A DNA stretch of 22,783 bases from Reclinomonas americana ATCC 50394 (Eukaryota > Jakobida > Jakobea > Jakobida), in assembly GCA_048213135.1 (NCBI GenBank), contig PS015014.1, positions 334,996 through 357,778 of the forward strand. The letters are read 5' to 3'. The notes below the pieces were generated by a model. It did no database searches. It saw only the letters and a program-made list of their open reading frames with translations, and was not told the origin of the DNA. Shown here one piece after another: positions 12,715 to 22,783 of the stretch. Positions within the stretch are counted from its first letter, which is position 1. Each line of letters begins with the position of its first letter. The position numbers and the translations under genes were made by a program.

Positions 12715-12947
12715 CGGACCCAAATGCAATCGACATCGGACCGCGGTACCGTAAAAGCGACCACCACTGCCTTCGCCGCCACCACCGCCACCGCCACCAC
12801 GCTGAGGAGCTGTGCAACATAAAAGAGCAGAGACAGAGGAGAGAGAGAGAGAGAGTAAGCGCGTGCCATGGCGTCACACAGCGCGAGTGATCACACTCGC
12901 GCACACGCGCATTCTCTTCACGCACGCGCGCGAACGCAGGCGTACAT
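11618..12947 (-). CDS. SF-assemblin / giardin-like coiled-coil protein
   Basis: Exons on the minus strand: 12947-12926 (start tentative), 12809-12750, 12663-12597, 12536-12470, 12404-12308, 12241-12180, 12112-11777, 11707-11618. Total 801 nt, 266 residues. A short head (about 1-30) is Gly-rich, ending GRFYGSPTQ. The rest is one continuous coiled coil with recurring E...R..D spacing (e.g. LEIERRAESDKTLKQMF, LRNEETGRLTHIES, VQREARVREDRERLLE). Head plus a rod of about 235 residues is the layout of SF-assemblin, the filament protein of striated flagellar rootlets, and of beta-giardin. This is recognised from layout and heptad style, not a unique motif; another rootlet or centrosomal coiled coil is possible. 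Junctions keep frame throughout. The start is uncertain: MYAC at 12947 uses a good GTGCGT donor, but MRVCA nearby (about 12912) would also fit. Confidence 0.75.
12666..12703 (+). repeat. (GT)n microsatellite at a splice acceptor
   Basis: On the minus strand this reads (AC)n running straight into the CACACAG acceptor of the exon starting at 12663, so the repeat occupies the place normally held by the polypyrimidine tract. Confidence 0.95.
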
Positions 12948-13088
12948 AGTCAAGTGACGCAACAGTACATTGGCACGAGGAGGAGACGACGCACGCGCAC
13001 GCTGATGACACACAAGAAAGCAAACTCCACAATCTTATCCAATGAACGGGGGTCACTCGCGCGGCTCTCACTCTCTACTCTCAGCGTC
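12948..13088. promoter_or_regulatory. shared divergent promoter region
   Basis: About 140 nt lie between the tentative minus-strand start at 12947 and the plus-strand ATG at 13089. Both upstream regions are confined to this stretch. No specific element is recognised. Confidence 0.35.
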
Positions 13089-16000
13089 ATGAGCAGCGCC
13101 GCCGACGATGGTGGCGCGCGCTCTCCACGCAAACACCGCCACCACCACTCTCACAGACACAGTCAACGACGAAGACAACACGCAGAAGAAGACGAGCAAG
13201 CAGCGCAACAACAACAACAACAGCAGCCCATCTCGCCACTGCAGCTGTCGAGCATCCGAAGCACTGCTGCGGGGCAGTTGCCACGACGCATGCATGAGAA
13301 TGGCAGTGCAAGTGGAGGAAAGGCGTTGTTGGCCATGGCAGCAGCGTCGTTCTCCGAGGCCGAGACGAGCATGCTGACGCACTTTCTGCAGTACGGCTTC
13401 GAGTGTGATGTGGTGCTCGTGGAGCTGTGTGTTGCCACGGAGGTGGAGAGCTTTGTGTTGCGCGGAGGGTGCGTTCTTGTGTCTGACGCATTGTATTGGC
13501 AGTNNNNNNNNNNNNNNNNNNNNNNNNNNNNNNNNNNNNNNNNNNNNNNNNNNNNNNNNNNNNNNNNNNNNNNNNNNNNNNNNNNNNNNNNNNNNNNNNN
13601 NNNNNNNNNNNNNNNNNNNNNNNNNNNNNNNNNNNNNNNNNNNNNNNNNNNNNNNNNNNNNNNNNNNNNNNNNNNNNNNNNNNNNNNNNNNNNNNNNNNN
13701 NNNNNNNNNNNNNNNNNNNNNNNNNNNNNNNNNNNNNNNNNNNNNNNNNNNNNNNNNNNNNNNNNNNNNNNNNNNNNNNNNNNNNNNNNNNNNNNNNNNN
13801 NNNNNNNNNNNNNNNNNNNNNNNNNNNNNNNNNNNNNNNNNNNNNNNNNNNNNNNNNNNNNNNNNNNNNNNNNNNNNNNNNNNNNNNNNNNNNNNNNNNN
13901 NNNNNNNNNNNNNNNNNNNNNNNNNNNNNNNNNNNNNNNNNNNNNNNNNNNNNNNNNNNNNNNNNNNNNNNNNNNNNNNNNNNNNNNNNNNNNNNNNNNN
14001 NNNNNNNNNNNNNNNNNNNNNNNNNNNNNNNNNNNNNNNNNNNNNNNNNNNNNNNNNNNNNTGACGATGGGTGCGATGCAGCTTTGTGCAAGCGTTTGCC
14101 GAGGGTCAGGCACCGCGGGATTTCTCCTACGAAAGCTTCTCGAACAAGTCTCCGACCTCTGCTGCTGCTGCGGCCCCGGGTGTGGAAGAGGGAGGCGCTG
14201 GTGTGGAGTTGGGTGTCGCTGCACCCGCGCTTACGGTGTCTGCCGCTGCCACTGCTGCTGCCAATGGTAGCGTGGCGACAGCGGCGACGCACGCTGTCGT
14301 GACTACGACAACGACCACGGTGGTGAATGCCAATCCGACGCCTCACGGACCCGCGACGGCGGCGGCGCCACTGTCTTCCAGTGCTGGTGGCGACGGCGGT
14401 GACGGCGGTGAGGAGTTGCTGGTTAATGGAACTGGTGACGAGCAGCGGCGGGAGGCGGAACTGGCGGCCGAAGCCGAAAGATTACGGAAGCAGCGGGAAG
14501 AAGAGGAGCAGCAACAGGCGGCTGAAGCCGAGCGGATACGCCAACAAGCAGAGGCGACGGCGGCTGCTGCTGCTGCTGCAGAGGCTGAAGCCGCAGAGGC
14601 TCTCAGAAGGCAGCAACAAGAAGCAGAAGAGGAGATGGAGCGAGAACGGCGACGGAGGGAGGAGGAGGAGGCCGCTGCATTGGCAGCGGCGGCGGCAGCC
14701 GAAGCCGAGCGACAGCGGTTGTTGCTGGAGGAGGCGGAAGCCGAGCGCCGTCGTGTGCAAGAGGNNNNNNNNNNNNNNNNNNNNNNNNNNNNNNNNNNNN
14801 NNNNNNNNNNNNNNNNNNNNNNNNNNNNNNNNNNNNNNNNNNNNNNNNNNNNNNNNNNNNNNNNNNNNNNNNNNNNNNNNNNNNNNNNNNNNNNNNNNNN
14901 NNNNNNNNNNNNNNNNNNNNNNNNNNNNNNNNNNNNNNNNNNNNNNNNNNNNNNNNNNNNNNNNNNNNNNNNNNNNNNNNNNNNNNNNNNNNNNNNNNNN
15001 NNNNNNNNNNNNNNNNNNNNNNNNNNNNNNNNNNNNNNNNNNNNNNNNNNNNNNNNNNNNNNNNNNNNNNNNNNNNNNNNNNNNNNNNNNNNNNNNNNNN
15101 NNNNNNNNNNNNNNNNNNNNNNNNNNNNNNNNNNNNNNNNNNNNNNNNNNNNNNNNNNNNNNNNNNNNNNNNNNNNNNNNNNNNNNNNNNNNNNNNNNNN
15201 NNNNNNNNNNNNNNNNNNNNNNNNNNNNNNNNNNNNNNNNNNNNNNNNNNNNNNNNNNNNNNNNNNNNNNNNNNNNNNNNNNNNNNNNNNNNNNNNNNNN
15301 NNNNNNNNNNNNNNNNNNNNNNNNNNNNNNNNNNNNNNNNNNNNNNNNNNNNNNNNNNNNNNNNNNNNNNNNNNNNNNNNNNNNNNNNNNNNNNNNNNNN
15401 NNNNNNNNNNNNNNNNNNNNNNNNNNNNNNNNNNNNNNNNNNNNNNNNNNNNNNNNNNNNNNNNNNNNNNNNNNNNNNNNNNNNNNNNNNNNNNNNNNNN
15501 NNNNNNNNNNNNNNNNNNNNNNNNNNNNNNNNNNNNNNNNNNNNNNNNNNNNNNNNNNNNNNNNNNNNNNNNNNNNNNNNNNNNNNNNNNNNNNNNNNNN
15601 NNNNNNNNNNNNNNNNNNNNNNNNNNNNNNNNNNNNNNNNNNNNNNNNNNNNNNNNNNNNNNNNNNNNNNNNNNNNNNNNNNNNNNNNNNNNNNNNNNNN
15701 NNNNNNNNNNNNNNNNAGCGGGCGTTGCGAGCCCAGGCCGAGGCTGCTGCGGAGAAGCAGCGACTGGACGAGGAGCGACAGCGGCGCAAGGAGGAGGAGG
15801 CGCTGGCGGCCGCCCGGGAGCGCGAGCGACTGGAACATGAAGCCGAGGTGAGGCGGCAAGAAGAGTTGGAGAGGAAGCGCCGGGAGGAAGAAGAAGCAGA
15901 GGCCGAAAGGAGAAGACGGGCAGAAGAGGAGGAGGCCGAGATGAAGCGACGTGAGGAGGAGGAAGAGGCCGAGAGGAGACGACGTGAGGAGGAAGAAGAG

Positions 16001-17649
16001 GCCGAGAGGAAGCGACGCGAGGAGGAGGAAGAGGCCGAGAGGAGACGACGTGAGGAGGAGGAAGAAGCGGAGAGGAGACGACTGGCAGAAGAGGAGGCGG
16101 CCGAGAGGAAGCGGCGTGAGGAGGAAGAAGAAGCGGAGAGGAGACGACGGGCAGCAGAGGAGGCGGCTGAGAGGATTCGGCAAGCAGAGGAAGAGGAGAG
16201 AAGGCGTCGCGAGGAGGAAGAGGCCGCCAGGCAGCGTCGGGCAGCAGAAGAAGCCGCGGCAGAGTTGAAGCGATTGGCCGACGAAGAGGAGGAGCGCAGG
16301 CGACAGTGGGAAGCAGAGGAGGCGCGCAGATGGCGAGAGCAGGAGGAGCTGGAAGAGCGGCGGCGTAGACCTCACTTGGAGGCCACTGCCCGTGCGCAAC
16401 AGCGCCTGTTGGCGAGAGAGCAGGCACGCGAGGAAGAGGTGCAGCGAGCAGCTGAGCGGCGACTCATTGAGGAGAGAATTCGACACGAGGCGGCCAGTGC
16501 CGCAGCGGCGGCTGTACTGGCGACTGAACGTGTGCGTGCCTCACAGCGTGAACGCGAGGCGAAGATGGCATCGGCAGCAGCAGCAGCAGCCGAAGCCAAC
16601 AGTCGCGCTCAGACTCCGTCCACACCTCCAAGCACACCACCGGCTCCTGCGGCAGCGGCGCCAGCGGCCACGTCGCCCAAGTCGCCGCAATCGCGCTTCC
16701 CACCGCTCGTGACCTCGCCGCACGGCAAGGTCGGCCAGCCGCTGCCGCGGTCTACGTCAATTCCAGACGCAGGCCTCACTCCGGCCGAAGCGCAGGATGT
16801 GCGCATGCAGCAGCACAGCGCCGAGCGCCTCGAGTCCACCTCCCCCACATCGTTTGTCAGGCTACCGCCTGTCGAAGAGGCCGAGGAGCTGGTCTTCCGC
16901 AATCGACTCCGACTGGAGCGCGATCTGCAATCAGCGCAGCAGCGCCGGGCGGCTGACCTCGCCCGGCTGCAAAAGGAGGCGGAGATGCAGGTTTCGTCAT
17001 CATCATCCCTTTCTGTGCGTGTGTGCGTAGCCCACCTCCCACTGATCTGCATGTGTCACAGCGACAAAAGCTGGAGGAGATCCTGTGGCAGAATATGTCG
17101 TCCAGCGGCGGTCGAGGCGGTAGCAGTGGAGGTGGTGGTAGCGGCGACTGGCGCAAGCCACTGAGCATTCTCGAGTCGGCACGTGCTCAGCGAGCCGGGC
17201 ACGACCTGGCACCCTTTATGGAACCGAGCGCCCCCCACGTATCGCATATGCCGCCCGACAACGGCAACGACCCGTTCACGCGAATGGCGGACGAGGAGGC
17301 GGCCAAGCTGGAGGCCTCATTTCTGCGTCGCATGGCTCTGACACGCGCGCGCCAACCGCCCCTCGCCACCGACGGTGGTGCATCGAACCTCTCGGTCCAC
17401 CGACAACCGTCGCAGCGGCAATCCGTGCTGCAGACGAGCGGGCAGCTGGAGGTCGAAGTCGGCGAGCAAGTGCACGAGGAAATGGAAGTCGACGAGGCCG
17501 AGAACAGCGCGCGAGCGACAGCCGCCGGTATCGCCGCCGTCATGGACAGCTCGCGATCGCCTCGCGCGCACTTGTGGAGAGCCGGTCGCGCCGTTGCCAC
17601 ACCCAATGCTCCCTTTATGCGTCCCGGACCGCCGCCACCAGCGCTTTGA
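13089..17649 (+). CDS. long E/R/A-rich helical protein, interrupted by two assembly gaps
   Basis: Visible exons: 13089-13468, 14082-14764 (runs into a gap), 15717-16990, 17062-17649 (TGA). I do not recognise a family. The N-terminus has His-rich and Gln-rich runs; an FSYESFSNKSP segment follows the first gap. Then comes a very long, highly charged helix of Glu/Arg/Ala with an 11-residue period (about 15940-16200), a TP/SP-rich linker (16610-16760), a second helical segment ending ...LARLQKEAEMQ, and a Gly/Ser-rich and acidic tail. Exon 1 ends in phase 2 at GTGCGT (13469), and the exon after ATGCAG at 14081 also needs phase 2, so the first gap may lie wholly within one intron. The last intron (16991-17061) opens GTTTCGT. 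In-frame ATGs upstream of 13089 would run into the divergent gene. A cytoskeletal spacer role is only a guess. Confidence 0.65.
13504..14061. other. assembly gap (558 N)
   Basis: Unknown sequence, probably mostly intron, because phase matches across it. Exons hidden here cannot be excluded. Confidence 0.95.
14765..15716. other. assembly gap (952 N) inside the helical repeat region
   Basis: Coding sequence of the same E/R/A type lies on both sides but in different frames relative to the N count. The gap therefore contains an intron or its length is only an estimate. Repetitive coding DNA is the likely reason for the break. Confidence 0.95.
15940..16200 (+). repeat. 33-bp tandem coding repeats (11-residue units)
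   Basis: Successive units of the form RRREEEEEAER are encoded in register, with synonymous changes and a few substitutions (LAEEEAAE, AAEEAAE) towards the end. At least six units are clear. The unit gives alternating acidic and basic patches along a helix. Confidence 0.85.
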
Positions 17650-17693
17650 ATCGTCCAAATGTACTCTCTCTGTGTGTATATGCGTTTCTCTTT

Positions 17694-18042
17694 TCACTGA
17701 CTGCTGCTGCTGCCACTGCCCTCGGCCTCGTGCTGCTGCGGTGTGAGCAGCTTCCGGAAGGAGACGGCGTGTATGTTGCCGGCCTCGCCCAACTCGCTGC
17801 GCAACAGCGTGTTGATCAAGCGCTGTCGTTGAAGACTCGACTTGCCTGTGCACACGCGCACTCAGACACAAGCATGCTCTCACTGTCTCTTACACACACA
17901 CACACACACACACACCTTCAAAATCACCGGCGACCACAAAGATCGAGTATGCATCGCCACACGAGGCATCGGCCGCCACTTCGACCACCACAGGCGCACT
18001 CAATCCCGATCGGATGCGCTCGGCAATCGCCTCGGAGCTCAT
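17694..18042 (-). CDS. BOLA: BolA-like protein
   Basis: Two exons on the minus strand, 18042-17916 and 17845-17694, joined by a GTGTGT...CACAG intron; 279 nt, 92 residues, normal for BolA. The signature is SCGDAYSIFVVAGDFEGKS, then LQRQRLINTLL, IHAVSF and LTPQQ: the variable-loop Cys, the F-x-G-K turn, the R-x-R-L-(I/V)-N helix, the near-invariant His of (I/V)HA, and the LTP ending. BolA proteins partner monothiol glutaredoxins in iron-sulfur cluster handling; the mitochondrial member BOLA3 supports lipoyl synthase. The CG..Y.I spelling resembles the BOLA3/BOLA2 group, but there is no obvious presequence, so the compartment is open. The start MSSEAIAERI fits family length; the frame stays open upstream to 18189. 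It converges with the long helical gene (stops 44 nt apart) and diverges from dihydrolipoyl dehydrogenase. Confidence 0.88.
17893..17914 (+). repeat. (AC)n microsatellite at a splice donor
   Basis: On the minus strand the BolA intron begins GTGTGTGTGT..., so the repeat itself supplies the donor. The equivalent repeat in other introns sits at the acceptor. Confidence 0.95.
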
Positions 18043-18113
18043 CCCCGACACAAACACAACGCAGGACTTGTCGAGGACATCAGTCAGTCGCGTTTTGTGC
18101 AGCACGTTGAGAG
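18043..18113. promoter_or_regulatory. 71-bp bidirectional promoter between BolA and dihydrolipoyl dehydrogenase
   Basis: The two start codons face away from each other with only 71 nt between. At least part of both promoters must be shared or lie inside the opposite gene's first exon. No TATA-like element is obvious. Confidence 0.5.
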
Positions 18114-20706
<2,593 letters not shown>

Positions 20707-21093
20707 TCACGCCACGCCTAATCTCTCGTGAGACTCATCAGTACAAGGTGCTTGTTGCTGATGTTATTTTGTTTTCGTGGCGTTGCAAGTACATTGTGGG
20801 TTCAGGGGCGAGGGACAGGAGGGGTGGGAAAAAGTGACATGACAGAAAAGGACAAAAGTACAAAAAAGGACACAGCGAGACATTTACAACATACAAGGGG
20901 GTGGAGCAGTCCAGGATTGGGTGGGGGGGCGGCGCGCGGCAGAGGAACATCGTGAGTGGTAGGCAGTACAGAGTAGTGGTGGTGTTGGTGCTATGGTACA
21001 GTTGCTCTGCCGCCGCCGTCCTGGCCGCATTCTTTTTCCAAAAGGTGGGTGGGTGGGCATCGCATAGTCGATCCAGTCGACATGCGGCGCGCG
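20707..21093. other. convergent intergenic region
   Basis: The 3' UTRs of dihydrolipoyl dehydrogenase (plus) and the RRM gene (minus) meet here. The plus strand is purine-rich between about 20800 and 20960, including a short poly-G run. I find no supported gene or RNA. Confidence 0.5.
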
Positions 21094-22487
21094 CTACTCG
21101 GCGCCCCCACCACCACCACCGCCACTGCCGCCACCGTCATCTCCTTCGGCGGCCGACAGATGAAGGCCTTGCATTTCGTGCGCCAGCTGATGAGCAGCAG
21201 CGTGATGCTGGCGATGGTGGTGTTGCTGCTGGTGATGGTGGTGAGCTCGCTCCTGATCACCGCCGTACATGGTATCGTAACCGGCAGCTGAGCAAAAAAC
21301 ACATGTGAGCACATCTGTATCTGTGTGTGTGAACAGCGCGGCGATGCGGTACAGACCTGCGCCATCAGCACCAGGCGAGGTGCGCTGCGCGCCGCCGGCC
21401 GCCTGCTGCGGCATCGGCACTTGCTGCTGCGGCATGTAGTATTGCGGGAAGTAGCCCGAATGCATGTCTGCGCATGCATGAGGAGGTCAATGGGCCGAGT
21501 CCTCAAGTGGCACATTTCTCAAGTGTGCGTACCGGCACTGTAGTGCATTCCAGGCACGGCATACGGCATGTCGTACATGTACGGGGCCGACGGCATCGGG
21601 GTGTACGCTTGGTAGCTGCACTCGGCAAACACGCGGTGAGGGGCCATGAGCGTGAAAAACGAAACACCAAAGAAGGCGCCGCAACTGCGCATAGTAGGGA
21701 GTAAAGAAGGCCGGCTGACGGTTCGCAGTGGGCGACGGAGGTCCTGCGGCGGCAACGGCCATGGCTGCCATGGGGGTGTACGCGGCAGCGTAGCCGGGTG
21801 CGTAGCCTGCTCGAATGAATGCATGAGTACCTTGTGTTGTCACACTTGTCGGGTTTGGTGACTCACCGGCGGCAGCGTATGCTCCCGACGGCGGGTACAT
21901 GCCGGAGGGCGATACCGGCGCCACCAATCCTGGCGGCGGCACCGATGGTCCCACTCCACCACCCGAGTACGCACGCTGTGGCCGCGTGCGCAGTCCTTTC
22001 GGTGACGACGACGGTGCAAGGCCTGCACCGGCTCCATTTCCAAAACCAGGAGCGCTTCCTGCGCTTGATGGCGATTCCGTCGATGACGGCGACGATAACG
22101 ACGACGGCGACATGTCGTCGCGCGGTGCCGTTCCACCACGGTACGCGTCGTTGATGTTCAGCTGCGCTCCCCATGAGAACATTGGGGGAGGGAGGGAGGG
22201 GAAGGGATGAAAGAGGACGCACCACTTTGCCGGCAAACTCGAGCTGCTTGCGCTCCTTCATTTCAGCAGCCACGTCGGGCGAATCAAACGTCACAAACCC
22301 GTAGCCTTTTTTTCGTGGATGGAGGTGTTGGTGTTGGTGTTGGTTAAACCAGTAACGCAAACGAGCGTAGGCAACGCACCTTTCGACTTGCCAGTGGCCT
22401 TGTCGCACACAATTCGGACTGCGCGCACCTCGCCGAACTGCGAGAAGAAGTCAAACAGTTCGCTCTCCGTCGACTTCCATGAAACAC
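21094..22487 (-). CDS. RRM RNA-binding protein, DAZ/RBM24-like (5' end missing)
   Basis: Minus-strand exons: 22487-22380, 22305-22223, 22161-21867, 21806-21686, 21615-21533, 21467-21357, 21287-21094 (TAG). The first visible exon opens inside an RRM: GVSWKSTESELFDFFSQFGEV, then the RNP1 motif KGYGFVTF across an intron, then LEFAGKVLNINDAYRGG. The closing strand resembles DAZ/Boule and RBM24/38 RRMs; I cannot choose between them. RNP2 and the start codon are not encoded in 22488-22783, so they lie beyond the window behind an intron of at least 296 nt. The remaining 280 or so residues are low complexity: Ser/Pro-rich, then Tyr/Pro/Met/Gln-rich (YTPMPSAPYMYDMPY and similar), then a His/Gln run and a poly-Gly tail. 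Such tails often mediate mRNP assembly. One intron uses a GTTGCGG donor (21685). Confidence 0.8.
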
Positions 22488-22783
22488 CTGCCCCGCAAGC
22501 GCAAGCACCATTGTCAGCGTGAGAGTGTCGCTCGACAAGCAGAGCACAGGAGCTGACAACATATTCCACGGCATGAGTGTGCGGCGAAAAGCGACTCGGG
22601 AGGAATTGAACAAGCAGACACGCATAAAAGAAAAAGAGAGAGGGAGAAGGAGCGAGAGAGCAGGTTGTGCACATGGGTGTGTGATGCAGCGCAATCAGTA
22701 GTGACAGCAGACACGGGGGGAAGCAGTGGAAACTCGGAAAAATATCAATGCAACGCAGTAGTGTGAGGGACGGCGAGCGAGAC
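22488..22783 (-). other. intron (incomplete) of the RRM gene
   Basis: All three minus-strand frames were read for an RNP2-like segment or a plausible 5' exon and none was found. The acceptor is GGGGCAG at 22494-22488, poor in pyrimidines nearby. The stretch contains a CT-rich run at about 22630-22660 on the minus strand. Confidence 0.5.

Noticed and set aside
14343-16486. Very long minus-strand frames opposite the E/R/A-rich gene
   Set aside because: They are Pro/Leu/Ser-rich mirror images of GAG/CGG/GCC codons and are mostly N. Complementary frames of such repeats rarely contain stops.

Overview
This window is eukaryotic nuclear DNA from a GC-rich, intron-dense, gene-compact protist. Almost every gene is cut by short GT...AG introns, mostly 55-90 nt, often with a CTGAY branch-site-like motif 10-30 nt before the AG. 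Conserved products are a secreted protein family, aspartate aminotransferase, mitochondrial dihydrolipoyl dehydrogenase, a BolA protein, an SF-assemblin-like flagellar-root coiled coil and an RRM protein. The SF-assemblin-like gene points to a flagellate. I cannot name the species. Noise around one gap looks like T-A-C-G flow-order error, which suggests a 454-era draft assembly.

Layout: (1) 238-6281 (+) two head-to-tail paralogous nine-exon genes for secreted proteins with signal peptides and, by inference, H-type-lectin-like C-terminal repeats. (2) 6570-8067 (+) an eight-exon Ser/Pro-rich acidic protein starting MGC..CC. (3) 8126-9172 (-) an unrecognised helical protein whose last intron holds GA microsatellites, a 20-N gap and sequencing noise. 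(4) 9315-11321 (+) aspartate aminotransferase, nine exons. (5) 11618-12947 (-) an SF-assemblin-like protein. (6) 13089-17649 (+) a long E/R/A-rich helical protein broken by two N gaps. (7) 17694-18042 (-) BolA-like, divergent from (8) 18114-20706 (+) dihydrolipoyl dehydrogenase, 16 coding exons. (9) 21094-22487 (-) a DAZ/RBM24-like RRM protein whose 5' end lies outside the window. Strands alternate, so neighbours share short divergent promoters or converge within tens to hundreds of bases.

The most unusual signal is in splicing. I reconstructed 64 introns by keeping reading frame and, where possible, matching conserved protein sequence. About a third (22) have a 5' splice site of the form |GTTNCGT (mostly GTTGCGT), that is, the ordinary local donor |GTNCGT with one extra T. 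These sites almost never have G as the last exon base (2 of 22), while ordinary donors nearly always do (36 of 42). This is what is expected if U1 snRNA pairs one nucleotide out of register. Such sites are rare exceptions in human genes; here they would be a standard intron class. The dihydrolipoyl dehydrogenase gene also needs a 4-nt microexon.
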